Part shown: in pieces, positions 20,974 through 30,397 of the stretch
Numbering within the stretch: the stretch's first letter is position 1
Layout: the number at the start of each line of letters is the position of its first letter
NCBI GenBank assembly: GCA_016209905.1
Contig: JACQVG010000118.1
Span: 1 to 34,571 of the forward strand
DNA from: Gemmatimonadota bacterium
GTDB taxonomy: Bacteria; Gemmatimonadota; Gemmatimonadetes; Gemmatimonadales; JACORV01
DNA length: 34,571 nt
Direction: 5' to 3'
The notes under the pieces: model-generated
The model's input: only the letters and a program-made list of their open reading frames with translations
The model's database searches: none
Told to the model about the DNA's origin: nothing
Translations under genes and position numbers: made by a program

Positions 20974-21753
20974 ATGGGCGGGACGAAGATCCACCCCACC
21001 GCCATCGTCTCAGCCGACGCGGCGCTCGCTGCCGACGTGGAGGTCGGGCCGTACGCCTTGATCGGCGCCGGGGTTTCGGTTGCTGCGCGATCGGTGATCG
21101 GCGCGCACGCGATCCTCGAGCGCAACGTCCGCCTCGGGACGGAATGCCGGATCGGGCCGGGAAGCATCCTGGGCGGCGACCCGCAGGACTTGAAGTTCAA
21201 GGGCGAGGAGACATGGGTCGAGATCGGCGACGGCACGGTGGTGCGCGAGTACAGCACCATCAACCGGGGTACCACTCGGTCGGGATGCACGACGGTCGGA
21301 AAGGACTGTCTGCTCATGAGCTACGTCCACGTCGCCCATGACTGCCATATCGGCGATGGGGTCGTCCTCTCGAACGGCGTCCAGCTCGCCGGGCACGTGA
21401 CGATCGATGCGCGGGCGAGTGTCGGCGGCATGACCGGTGTGCACCAGTTCGTTCGGATCGGCACGCTCGCGTTCGTGGGCGGATTCTCCAAGGTGGCCAA
21501 GGATGTTCCGCCGTACACGAGGGCGGACGGGAACCCGTCCCGGCTGTATGGCTTGAACACCGTCGGCCTCCGACGCCACGGGATGCCGCGCGAGACGGTT
21601 GACGAGCTCAAGAAAGCCTACCGGCTCTTCTTCCGCTCCGATCTCAACATCAGCCAGGCGCACGAGCGGGCGCAGACCGAACTGGCCTGGCCTCCGGAGG
21701 TCGCGACCTTCGTCCGTTTCATCGAGGGCAGCGAACGCGGGGTTCTGGTGTGA
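20974..21753 (+). CDS. lpxA: Acyl-ACP--UDP-N-acetylglucosamine O-acyltransferase
   Basis: KIHPTAIVSADAALAADVEVGPYALIG, GDPQDLKFKGEETWVEIGDGTVVREYSTINRGT, HVAHDCHIG, GGMTGVHQFVRIGTLAFVGGFSKVAKDVPPYTRADGNPSRLYGLNTVGLRR. Confidence 0.96.
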   Translation: MGGTKIHPTAIVSADAALAADVEVGPYALIGAGVSVAARSVIGAHAILERNVRLGTECRIGPGSILGGDPQDLKFKGEETWVEIGDGTVVREYSTINRGTTRSGCTTVGKDCLLMSYVHVAHDCHIGDGVVLSNGVQLAGHVTIDARASVGGMTGVHQFVRIGTLAFVGGFSKVAKDVPPYTRADGNPSRLYGLNTVGLRRHGMPRETVDELKKAYRLFFRSDLNISQAHERAQTELAWPPEVATFVRFIEGSERGVLV

Positions 21754-22733
21754 GCGCTGCGCCGCTCCCCGTCGGGGTCGTCGGGGTGGGCAGTCTGGGG
21801 TTCCATCACGCGCGGCTCTACGCGACCATCCCCGAAGCCAGGCTGGTGGGCGTCTACGACACGCGCCGTGATCGCGCGGCCGAGGTGGCTGCGCAGGTCG
21901 GCACGACCGCCTATCCCTCCCTGAACGCGCTCCTCGCGGACGTCGAGGCGGTCTCCATCGCCGTACCGACGCCTGCGCACCACGAGGTGGGGCTGACGGC
22001 ATTGGAGCGGGGGCGCCACGTGCTCATGGAAAAGCCCATCGCGGTGACGATCACCGAGGCCGAGGAGCTCGTCGCGGCAGCGGGGCGGGCGGCCGTGGTG
22101 CTTCAGGCGGGGCACATCGAGCGCTTCAATCGCGCGGTGCGAGCGGCCGCGCCGTACCTCGAGGCGCCGCGCTTCATCGAGTCGGACCGCATCGCGCCGT
22201 TCGGGGTCCGCGGGAGCGAGGTGGCGGTCATACTCGACCTCATGATTCACGACCTCGACCTGGTGCTCGCCCTGGTCCGCGAGCCCGTTGTGGATCTGCG
22301 GGCCTCGGGTACCGGGGTGCTGACGCCGAACGTGGATATCGCGAATGCGCGTCTGGAGTTCGCCTCCGGGGCGGTGGCAAACCTCACGGCGAGCCGGTTG
22401 GCGCGCGAGCGGCTTCGCAAGCTGCGGATCTTTCAAGCCTCCGGGTACTTCTCCCTGGACCTCGCGGCCGGCACGGGCGAGTTCCTCCGATTGCGCCGGG
22501 ACGGAGCGCCATCCGTGGCAGCGGGTCCGGTCGATCTTGGCTCGATCGTCGAGCGCGTTCCCCTCGAGGCGCCGGAAGGTGAGCCGCTGGCGCTGGAGCT
22601 CACGAACTTCGTGCGGGCGGCGCATGGTACGGAGTCGTCGGCCGTGACGGGTGAGGACGGTCTCCGTGCGCTGAAGCTGGCCTACCGGGTCATCGAGGCG
22701 GTCGGCTCGCCCAGAGTGGAGCCGGTGACGTGA
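21750..22733 (+). CDS. Gfo/Idh/MocA family oxidoreductase (candidate GnnA-like)
   Basis: Rossmann VGVVGVGSLGFHHARLY, HVLMEKPIAVTITEAEELV, QAGHIERFNRAVRAA, VILDLMIHDLDLVLALV; GTG start overlapping the lpxA stop. Confidence 0.9.
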   Translation: MSAAPLPVGVVGVGSLGFHHARLYATIPEARLVGVYDTRRDRAAEVAAQVGTTAYPSLNALLADVEAVSIAVPTPAHHEVGLTALERGRHVLMEKPIAVTITEAEELVAAAGRAAVVLQAGHIERFNRAVRAAAPYLEAPRFIESDRIAPFGVRGSEVAVILDLMIHDLDLVLALVREPVVDLRASGTGVLTPNVDIANARLEFASGAVANLTASRLARERLRKLRIFQASGYFSLDLAAGTGEFLRLRRDGAPSVAAGPVDLGSIVERVPLEAPEGEPLALELTNFVRAAHGTESSAVTGEDGLRALKLAYRVIEAVGSPRVEPVT

Positions 22734-23848
22734 ACGGCGCCACGGTGCTGGTTTCGGCTGGCGAGCCGTCCGGGGACGAGCACGCGGCGGCACTCGTCAC
22801 CGCCCTCCGGCGCCTGGTGCCGAACGTCGCGATCGAGGGTGTCGGCGGCCCGAAACTCGCGGCCGCCGGCGCGAAGCTGATGGCGCGGATCGAAGATCTC
22901 ATGGTCATCGGTCTGGTGGAGGTGGTTCGGAAGCTCCCGACCCACTTGCGTCTGCTGCGCACCGTCGAACGGCGGCTGGCCCGAGGCGATGTGCGTCTCA
23001 TCGTGCTGGTGGACTACCCGGGATTCCACCTTCGCGTGGCGGAAGTGGCGCGGCGCGCCGGCGTGCCGGTCCTCTATTACATCGCGCCCCAGCTCTGGGC
23101 GTGGGGGGAGCGCCGCGTGGCGCGGATGGCGCGCGACGTCACGCGACTCGCCGTGATCCTCCCGTTCGAGGAGGCGTTCTTCAGCGAGCGGGGCGTCGCC
23201 GCCACGTTCGTCGGCCATCCTCTCCTCGACCGCGAGCCGCTCGCCGGAGATCGTCGCGCTGTCAAACGGGCCCTCGGTCTCGATCCGGACCGGCCCCTCC
23301 TGGGCCTCTTTCCCGGCAGCCGACCGCAGGAGGCGGCACGACTGTGGCCGGTGTTTCGCGACGCCGCCAGCCTGATTCACCGTCGTCGGGCCGACGCGCA
23401 GTTTCTGGTCGCCGCCACCGCCGGCGCCCACTACCCGGAGCCGGGTGCCGTCCGGGTCATCGCCGGGCGCCCGCGTGAATGCTTCGCGGCGGCGGACGCG
23501 GCGCTCTGCAAGTCGGGTACGGGCACGCTCGAGGCGGCACTCGCGGACACGCCCCTGGTCGTGGCCTATCGGCTGCATGCGGCGTCCTACCTCCTGGCGC
23601 GGCGCCTGGTACGGGTTCCGTGGATCGGGTTGGTGAACCTGGTCGCCGGACGGCAAGTCGCTCCCGAACTCGTGCAGCGCGCGGTGACCCCGACTCGGCT
23701 GGCGGACGCCGCGCTGCCGTTGCTCGACGTCCGGACCGGCGAGCGCGCGGCTCAGCTGGAGGGGCTCGCCGAAGTGCGCCGCCGCCTGGGCGGGCCCGGC
23801 GCGGCGAGCCGCGCGGCCGAGCTTGCCCGCGGCCTGCTCGCTGCGTGA
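22730..23848 (+). CDS. lpxB: Lipid-A-disaccharide synthase
   Basis: VLVSAGEPSGDEHAAALVTALRR, VLVDYPGFHLRVAEVARRAGVPVLYYIAPQLWAWGERRVARM, LGLFPGSRPQEAARLWPVF, SGTGTLEAALADTPLVVAYR. Confidence 0.96.
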   Translation: MNGATVLVSAGEPSGDEHAAALVTALRRLVPNVAIEGVGGPKLAAAGAKLMARIEDLMVIGLVEVVRKLPTHLRLLRTVERRLARGDVRLIVLVDYPGFHLRVAEVARRAGVPVLYYIAPQLWAWGERRVARMARDVTRLAVILPFEEAFFSERGVAATFVGHPLLDREPLAGDRRAVKRALGLDPDRPLLGLFPGSRPQEAARLWPVFRDAASLIHRRRADAQFLVAATAGAHYPEPGAVRVIAGRPRECFAAADAALCKSGTGTLEAALADTPLVVAYRLHAASYLLARRLVRVPWIGLVNLVAGRQVAPELVQRAVTPTRLADAALPLLDVRTGERAAQLEGLAEVRRRLGGPGAASRAAELARGLLAA

Positions 23849-24930
23849 GCGGCGGGCTCGACTGGGGCGCGCTGGCGCGATGGATCTGGCGGTCGCAGTC
23901 GCCGTGGGCGAGCCTGAGCCGCCTGGCGCTCCTTCCGCCGGCGGCGCTGTATCGCCTGGGTGTGCTGGTCCGAAACGTCGCCTACGACGCCGGGGCGCTC
24001 ACGGCTCAGCCGCTGCCCCTGCCGTCGGTGGGAGTCGGAAACCTGGTCGTAGGGGGCGTCGGCAAGACGCCGTTCGCCTCCTTTCTCGCCGCCGAGCTGG
24101 TGCGGCGCGGTGTGAAGCCGGGCATTCTCCTGCGGGGCTACGGGGCGGACGAGGAGCGCGAGCACGCCGCGGCTGTCTCCCTCGCGGTTGTGGTGGTCAA
24201 TCCGGATCGCCGTGCTGCGGCGGAACGGGCCGCGCGATCCGGGGCGCGGGCGCTGGTCCTGGATGATTGTCTCCAGCGGCGCGACGTGGTCGCCGACCTG
24301 ATGCTGGCGATGGTGAGCGCGGAGAGCACGGCGCCGCCGCGCTGGCCGCTGCCGGCCGGGCCGTGGCGCGAGGGCCTCGGAGCGCTGGGCCGGGCGGACG
24401 CCGTGGTCGTCAGTCACAAGACTGCTGCGGCCGCGGATGCGGCGGCGCTTGGCGCCCGCCTCGCTCCTCGCACCCGGCTCGGCGCCGCCTGCGCGGTGGA
24501 GCTGGCTGTGGGAGAGTTCCGACCCATCCGCGGCGGCCCCGCGATGGGCACCGCGGCGGTGGCCGGCCGGAGCGTGGTCGCGGTGTGCGGCATCGGCGCC
24601 CCGGAGCTCTTTGCGGCGCAGTTGGGCCGGCTCGGCGCTCGGGTGCGGCTCCTGGCCTTCGGCGATCATCACGACTACCGCTCGTCCGACGTGCAGGCCG
24701 CGCGGTCGCTGGCGGGCGAAGGCGGACTGGTGGTCACGACCGCCAAGGATGCCGTGAAGCTCGCGCCGCTCTGGCTCGACGCCGCGCCGTCCTGTTGGGT
24801 GGCCACCCTCGTCGCGCGCATGACGGCGGGCGGGGAAATGCTGAGCCGGCTGCTGGATCGCGTCGCGACGGCGGCGCGTTCGACACCTCGACCTGGAGAG
24901 GCGGAGGCGCCGCCTTCGGGAGTCTCATGA
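23845..24930 (+). CDS. lpxK: Tetraacyldisaccharide 4'-kinase (motif-divergent)
   Basis: [89 protein letters not shown]; adjacent to lpxB. Confidence 0.88.
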   Translation: MSGGLDWGALARWIWRSQSPWASLSRLALLPPAALYRLGVLVRNVAYDAGALTAQPLPLPSVGVGNLVVGGVGKTPFASFLAAELVRRGVKPGILLRGYGADEEREHAAAVSLAVVVVNPDRRAAAERAARSGARALVLDDCLQRRDVVADLMLAMVSAESTAPPRWPLPAGPWREGLGALGRADAVVVSHKTAAAADAAALGARLAPRTRLGAACAVELAVGEFRPIRGGPAMGTAAVAGRSVVAVCGIGAPELFAAQLGRLGARVRLLAFGDHHDYRSSDVQAARSLAGEGGLVVTTAKDAVKLAPLWLDAAPSCWVATLVARMTAGGEMLSRLLDRVATAARSTPRPGEAEAPPSGVS

Positions 24931-26219
24931 CCGACGCCAAGCAGTTGATTCGACCCGAGAGAGACCGGTTCCTGGCCGACGAGAACCCGTTCGAGGCGAT
25001 GATGTCGCGGTTCGATTACGCCGCGCAGCTGCTCCGGCTGGACGGGGGCCTGTACAAGGTTCTCCGGAATCCGGAGAAGCAGATCATCGTGTCCGTACCC
25101 GTGGCGATGGACTCCGGGGAGGTGGAGGTGTTCACCGGCTATCGGGTGCTCTACAACACGTCGCGGGGCCCAGCCAAGGGCGGGATCCGCTTCGACCTGG
25201 GCGTGACGCTCGAGGAGGTCAAGGCGCTGGCGGCGTGGATGACCTGGAAGTGCGCCGTGGTCAACATCCCCTTCGGAGGCTCCAAGGGCGGCGTCGTGTG
25301 CGATCCGACGACGATGTCCGCGAGCGAGCTCGAGAAGCTGACCCGCCGCTACACGGCCAGCATCATCGAAACGCTGGGGCCCGACTCGGACGTGCCGGCG
25401 CCGGACATGAATACCAACGAGCGGGTCATGGCGTGGGTCATGGACACCTACTCCATGCACAAGCGCCACACCGTCACTGCCGTGGTCACGGGCAAGCCGA
25501 TCGAGATGGGCGGCTCGGCCGGCCGGCGGGAGGCGACGGGGCGCGGCTGCATGATCTGCACCCGAGAGGCTCTCCGGCATCTGGGCATGCCCCTCGGGGG
25601 GGCGGCGGCGGTCGTGCAGGGGTTCGGCAACGTCGGCTCGGTGACCGCCGAGCTGCTTCGTCGCGAGGGATGCCGCATCGTCGGGGCCAGCGATGTGTCT
25701 GGCGGCGTCTACAACGCGAAGGGCCTCGACCCCCAGGACCTGGTGGCGTGGCGCCAGGCGCACCGCTATTTGTCGGGGTACCCGAAGGGCGAGCGGGTGA
25801 CCAACGAGGAGCTGTTGACGGCGGAGTGCGACGTCCTGGTGCCGGCCGCACTCGAGAACGTCATCACCGCCCGCAACGCCGGCGACATCAAGGCGAAGGT
25901 GATCGTCGAGGGCGCCAACGGGCCGACGGCGGCGGGCGCCGACGACATCCTCGACCGCAAGGGAATCTTCGTGGTTCCCGATATCTTGGCGAACGCGGGC
26001 GGGGTGACGGTTAGCTACTTCGAATGGGTGCAGGACCGTGGCGGCTATTTCTGGTCCGAGGAGACGGTGAACAACCGCCTCACCGAGATCATGGTGCACA
26101 GCTTCGGCCACGTCCTGGAGGTCTCCAAGCGTTACAGCGTGAACATGCGGATCGGCGCCTACACCCTCGCCATCGACCGGGTGGCCGCCGTCCACCGTCT
26201 GCGCGGTTTGTACGCCTGA
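24927..26219 (+). CDS. Glu/Leu/Phe/Val dehydrogenase family protein (glutamate dehydrogenase-like)
   Basis: [109 protein letters not shown]. Confidence 0.95.
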   Translation: MTDAKQLIRPERDRFLADENPFEAMMSRFDYAAQLLRLDGGLYKVLRNPEKQIIVSVPVAMDSGEVEVFTGYRVLYNTSRGPAKGGIRFDLGVTLEEVKALAAWMTWKCAVVNIPFGGSKGGVVCDPTTMSASELEKLTRRYTASIIETLGPDSDVPAPDMNTNERVMAWVMDTYSMHKRHTVTAVVTGKPIEMGGSAGRREATGRGCMICTREALRHLGMPLGGAAAVVQGFGNVGSVTAELLRREGCRIVGASDVSGGVYNAKGLDPQDLVAWRQAHRYLSGYPKGERVTNEELLTAECDVLVPAALENVITARNAGDIKAKVIVEGANGPTAAGADDILDRKGIFVVPDILANAGGVTVSYFEWVQDRGGYFWSEETVNNRLTEIMVHSFGHVLEVSKRYSVNMRIGAYTLAIDRVAAVHRLRGLYA

Positions 26220-26291
26220 GGTGCCAGGCGCCGTCGCCGGGCCGGAGCTGCCGGCTTCCGGGCGCGGGCTGAGGCAGGGGCCCGCTGCCGC

Positions 26292-27011
26292 GTGAGCGAG
26301 TGGTTCGAGCGCTGGTTCGGCGAGGAGTACCTCAACCTTTATCCCCACCGCGACGATGAGGAGGCGGAGCGGCTCGTGGAACTGCTGTGGGAGCGGGGGC
26401 TCGCCCGGCACGGCGACCGCGTGCTCGACCTCGCCTGCGGGCCCGGCCGCCACTCGGCGGCGCTGCGCCGGCGCGGAGCGCTGGTAGTCGGCCTCGATCT
26501 CTCGATGCCGCTGCTCCTCACCGCCCGGCACCGGGGCGCCGCGCCTCTCCTGCGAGGCGATATGCGCGCGCTGTCGCTGCGCGGCGAGAGCTTTGACGTC
26601 GTCCTCAATCTCTTCACGAGCTTCGGGTACTTCGGCAGCGACCACGAACACCATCGCGTCCTTCGGGAGGTGGCGCGGGTGTTGCGGCGGGGCGGCGTCT
26701 TCGTTCTGGACTTCCTGAACGCCCCGGCCGTGCGCGGGTCGCTCGTGCCACGCGACGATCTGCGGCTCGGCCGATCTGTGGTGGTGCAGGAGCGCCGGCT
26801 CTCGGCGGACGGCCGCTTCGTGGTGAAAACCATTCACCTCGGCGGGGATGGCCGGAGCTTCATTGAGCGCGTGCGCCTCTACGAGCGGCCGGACCTCGAA
26901 GGGATGATGCTGTCGGCGGGCTTGGTTCCGGAGGCCGCGTTCGGCGACTACGACGGCCGGCCGCACGCTCCGGGGAGTCCGCGCCTGCTCCTGCTGGCGC
27001 GCCGGCAGTGA
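26292..27011 (+). CDS. Class I SAM-dependent methyltransferase (candidate bacillithiol N-methyltransferase)
   Basis: RVLDLACGPGRHSAALRRRGALVVGLDLSMPLL, LLRGDMRALSLRGESFDVVLNLFTSFGYF, VLRRGGVFVLDFLN; GTG start; 4-nt GTGA overlap with bshC. Confidence 0.88.
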   Translation: MSEWFERWFGEEYLNLYPHRDDEEAERLVELLWERGLARHGDRVLDLACGPGRHSAALRRRGALVVGLDLSMPLLLTARHRGAAPLLRGDMRALSLRGESFDVVLNLFTSFGYFGSDHEHHRVLREVARVLRRGGVFVLDFLNAPAVRGSLVPRDDLRLGRSVVVQERRLSADGRFVVKTIHLGGDGRSFIERVRLYERPDLEGMMLSAGLVPEAAFGDYDGRPHAPGSPRLLLLARRQ

Positions 27012-28552
27012 CGCTCCGCTTCGCGTCCGCAGCGCCGACGGGTCCCGCACAGGGCGACGTCGAGTCCGCGTGGGCGGCGCAGAGGGCGCGCCGTTTCCCG
27101 GCGAGCGCCGCGCCGGCGCTGCTGGCGGAAGGCCGGGCCACTGCCGGCCTGGAGCAGCTTCAAAGCGGCGGCGCGCTCGCCGTCACCACCGGCCAGCAGG
27201 CTTGTCTTTTCACGGGCCCCCTGTACACGGTCTACAAGGCGCTGAGCGCGGCTGCCTTCGCCGAGGCGCTTGCCGCGCAGCGGCGGAGGCCGGTCGTGGC
27301 CGTTTTCTGGGTCGCTGGCGACGACCACGATTTCGCCGAGATCAACCATTGCAGCGTTCTCGGTGCGGATGGCCGTCCCGCGCGCATCACGCTGCGGGAG
27401 AGAGTCTCCGGCGCGCCGATGCTCCCGGCCTACCGGGAGGCCGTCGGCTCGGAGGGCGCGTCCGCGCTGGAGGCCCTCGAGGCGGCCCTGCCGCCCAGCC
27501 AGTTTCGCGCTGAAACCGTCGCGTGGCTGCAGCGGGCATACCGCGCCGACCGGTCGCTCGCGGAGGCGAGCGCGGTCGCGCTGGCCGAGCTGCTCGGCCC
27601 GCTGGGGATCGTGATCTGCCGGGGCTGGCACCCCTCGCTCAAGGCCGCCGCGCGGCCCACGATGCTGCGGGCGCTGCGGGCTGCCGCCCTGCTGGGTGAC
27701 GCGCTGCAGGCCGAAGCCGGGCAGGTGCGCGGGGCCGGGGCGACGCCGGCGGTCGAGGTCGCTCCGGGCATGACGCTGCTGATGATCGAAGGGCGTCTGG
27801 GCCGCGATCGGCTGCGACTGGCGGACGGCGGCCGCTTCGTGACACGGCGCAGCGGCGAAACCTTTACGCTCGACGAACTGGAGGCGATTGCGGCCGCCGA
27901 GCCCGAGAAGATCTCGGCGAGCGTGCTCCTGCGGCCTGCGGTCGAGGCGGACCTCCTGCCGACGGTCGCCTACGTCGCCGGTCCCGCTGAGCTCGACTAC
28001 CTGGCCCAGGCGGGGCCGGTTTTCTCGACGCTGGGGGTACCGCGCCCGGTCCGCCTCCCGCGGCTCTCGGGCTTCCTCGTGGAGGCGAAGGTGGACCGCG
28101 TGCTCGGGCGCTATCAGATGGCGCCCGAGGCCCTCGCCTCCGAGCGGGAGTTGGACGCCGTCGTGCGCGATACGCTGCCCGCCGGCGCCGCGGAGGCGCT
28201 GGCGGCCTTGCGCCGCGCGCTGAGCGAGAGATATGAGGTGCTCATCGCCGAGGCCGTCGCGATCGAGCGGACCCTTCAGAAACCGGTCGAGTCGGCCCGG
28301 AATCAAGCGCTGGCGACCGCGCAGGAGATCGAGAAGCGGCTGCTCGCGCATCTCAAGCGGCACAATGAGACGGCCCTTCAGCAGGTCAGCCGGGCCCGCG
28401 AGCAGCTCTTCCCGGACGGCCGACCGCAGGAGCGCGTGCTCAGCGTCGTCTCGTTTCTCGCCCGCCACGGCACGGCGGCACTCGGGCTGATCTTCGACGC
28501 CGCCCGAGCGCACGTGCGGCGCCTACTTGAAGCGCCTCTGCCGCCGACCTAG
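27008..28552 (+). CDS. bshC: Putative cysteine ligase BshC (bacillithiol biosynthesis)
   Basis: ALAVTTGQQACLFTGPLYTVYKALSAAAFAEALAAQRRRPVVAVFWVAGDDHDFAEINHCSVL; C-terminal coiled coil; KRHNETALQQVSRAREQLFPDGRPQERVLSVVSFLARHG. Confidence 0.92.
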   Translation: MTLRFASAAPTGPAQGDVESAWAAQRARRFPASAAPALLAEGRATAGLEQLQSGGALAVTTGQQACLFTGPLYTVYKALSAAAFAEALAAQRRRPVVAVFWVAGDDHDFAEINHCSVLGADGRPARITLRERVSGAPMLPAYREAVGSEGASALEALEAALPPSQFRAETVAWLQRAYRADRSLAEASAVALAELLGPLGIVICRGWHPSLKAAARPTMLRALRAAALLGDALQAEAGQVRGAGATPAVEVAPGMTLLMIEGRLGRDRLRLADGGRFVTRRSGETFTLDELEAIAAAEPEKISASVLLRPAVEADLLPTVAYVAGPAELDYLAQAGPVFSTLGVPRPVRLPRLSGFLVEAKVDRVLGRYQMAPEALASERELDAVVRDTLPAGAAEALAALRRALSERYEVLIAEAVAIERTLQKPVESARNQALATAQEIEKRLLAHLKRHNETALQQVSRAREQLFPDGRPQERVLSVVSFLARHGTAALGLIFDAARAHVRRLLEAPLPPT

Positions 28553-28561
28553 GTTACCCCG

Positions 28562-28849
28562 ATGGTCTGGCTCGTGATCTTCGTCGCGCTCATGATCCCG
28601 CTGACCGCGGTCGTGTTGGACTCGCCGGTGGTGCGGGCGTGGGTCGAGCGGATGCACGGAGGCGGCGCCGACGCACCGACCGACGTGAAGGAGCTGGACA
28701 AGAAGGTTCGTGTGCTCGAGGCCGAGCTCGAAGCGATGACCCGGCAGCTGGTCCAACTCCAGGAAGAGCATCAGTTCCTCCAGCGGCTGCTCGAAGATCC
28801 GGCGCACCGCCAGGACGCCGCGAAGCCGCTCCCCAAGTCCGGCGCCTAG
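28562..28849 (+). CDS. Small membrane-anchored coiled-coil protein of unknown function
   Basis: MVWLVIFVALMIPLTAVVLDSPVVRAWVERM (TM) followed by heptad-rich DVKELDKKVRVLEAELEAMTRQLVQLQEEHQFLQRLLED; tight spacing with bshC and murJ. Confidence 0.7.
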   Translation: MVWLVIFVALMIPLTAVVLDSPVVRAWVERMHGGGADAPTDVKELDKKVRVLEAELEAMTRQLVQLQEEHQFLQRLLEDPAHRQDAAKPLPKSGA

Positions 28850-28852
28850 CCG

Positions 28853-30397
28853 ATGGCGCGTGCGGCGGGGCGCGCTGCGGCGCTCGTCGCCGCGGGCATC
28901 TTCGTGTCCCGCATTCTCGGCTTCGTCCGCGAGCGGGTCTTCGCACACTACTTCGGCAACGCCGCCGCCGCCGACGCGGTGCGCGCGGCGCTCAAGATCC
29001 CCAACCTCATCCGTAATCTGCTGGGCGAAGGGACGCTGTCGGCCTCGTTCATCCCCGTGTACGCGCGGCTGCTCGAATCGGAGGATCCGCGCGCGGCCCG
29101 TGCGCTCGCGGGAGCAGTGGCGTCGCTGCTGCTCGTCGCGACGGGCGTCGCCGCATTGCTCGGCCTCGCCTTTGCGCCCCTGATCACGGCGGTCGTGGCG
29201 CCCGGCTTCGACCGCGAGACCAGGCGGCTGACGGTCACCCTGGTGCGCGTCCTCTTTCCGATGTCCGGGCTGCTGGTCCTGGCGGCGTGGTGCCTCGGCG
29301 TGCTGAACTCCCACCGGCGCTTCTTCCTGCCCTACGCGGCGCCGACGCTCTGGAACGTGGCGCAGATCGCGGTACTGATCGCGCTGGGTGGGGTGACGGC
29401 GGGCGGCGAGCTGGCGGTGTGGCTCGCGTGGGGCACGCTCGCGGGCGCCGCGCTCCAGCTCGCCATCCAGGTGCCCACGGCGCTCGGGCTTGCCGGGAGC
29501 GTGGACTTCCGGCCGTCGCTCGCCGTGCACGGCGTGCGCGATGTGCTGCGTGCCTGGACCCCGGTCGTCATCGGTGCCGGGGTGGTGCAGATCTCGAGCC
29601 TCGTGGACACGCTGCTCGCCAGCCTGCTTGAGCCGGGGGCCGTGGCCAGCCTGGGCTACGCGCAGCTCCTCACCAACTTGCCGATCGCCCTCTTCGGCGT
29701 CTCGGTGGCGGCTGCCTCGCTGCCCGAGCTGTCGCGGGAGGCCGCCGGCCCGGAAGCGCGTGAGGCTCTGCGGGCGCGTCTCGCCGATGGTTTCCGACGC
29801 ATCGTTTTCTTCGTGCTGCCGTGCGCTTTCGCATTCGCCGTGCTAGCCGAGCCCATCGTGCGCCTGCTGTTCCAGACCGGCCGCTTCGGCGCGCGCGACA
29901 CGACTCTGGTGAGCGGCGTCCTGGCGGCGTACAGCCTCGGCCTGGTCGGATACGCGACTGTCAAGCTCTTCGCCTCGGGCTTCTACGCCCTCCAGGACAC
30001 GCGGACGCCGGTGACCATCGCCGCCAGCTCGGTCATCATTTCGGCTCTGCTCTCCTTGATGCTGATGCCGTACTTCGGGCCGGCGGGTGTCGCGTTGGGT
30101 TCGGGCCTCGCCGCCACCTACAACATGGTGATGCACCTGGTCCATCTCGAACGCCGCACCGGCGCGGTCTTTCGGCACGCCGACCGACGGGCGCTGGCCG
30201 TCGCCCTGGTCGCGAGCGGCGTGGCGAGCGTGGTCGGCCTGGCCGGCGCCCGCCTGGGAGCGTCGATCGGGCCCATCGGCGCGGCGCTCGTCGCGCCGGT
30301 CGCCTTCGCAGCCGCCTATCTCGGCGTGGCGCGAGGGGCCGGCCACCCCGACGCGGCGCGGCTGGCGGCCATCCTGGGGCGCTGGCTCTCACCATGA
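28853..30397 (+). CDS. murJ: Lipid II flippase MurJ
   Basis: VAAGIFVSRILGFVRERVFAHYFGNAAAADAVRAALKIPNLIRNLLGEGTLSASFIPVYARLLE is the MurJ/MviN N-terminus; about 14 hydrophobic helices; LFQTGRFGARDT. Confidence 0.95.
   Translation: MARAAGRAAALVAAGIFVSRILGFVRERVFAHYFGNAAAADAVRAALKIPNLIRNLLGEGTLSASFIPVYARLLESEDPRAARALAGAVASLLLVATGVAALLGLAFAPLITAVVAPGFDRETRRLTVTLVRVLFPMSGLLVLAAWCLGVLNSHRRFFLPYAAPTLWNVAQIAVLIALGGVTAGGELAVWLAWGTLAGAALQLAIQVPTALGLAGSVDFRPSLAVHGVRDVLRAWTPVVIGAGVVQISSLVDTLLASLLEPGAVASLGYAQLLTNLPIALFGVSVAAASLPELSREAAGPEAREALRARLADGFRRIVFFVLPCAFAFAVLAEPIVRLLFQTGRFGARDTTLVSGVLAAYSLGLVGYATVKLFASGFYALQDTRTPVTIAASSVIISALLSLMLMPYFGPAGVALGSGLAATYNMVMHLVHLERRTGAVFRHADRRALAVALVASGVASVVGLAGARLGASIGPIGAALVAPVAFAAAYLGVARGAGHPDAARLAAILGRWLSP

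Noticed and set aside
26220-26291. GC-rich spacer between the dehydrogenase and methyltransferase, examined for a terminator or riboswitch
   Set aside because: Short partial inverted repeats only (e.g. gcaggggcccgctgc), with no good stem and no T-tract.
24675-27050. 791-aa open frame on the - strand opposite lpxK, the dehydrogenase and the methyltransferase
   Set aside because: Same GC-bias artefact; it spans three well-supported sense genes and has no recognisable motifs.
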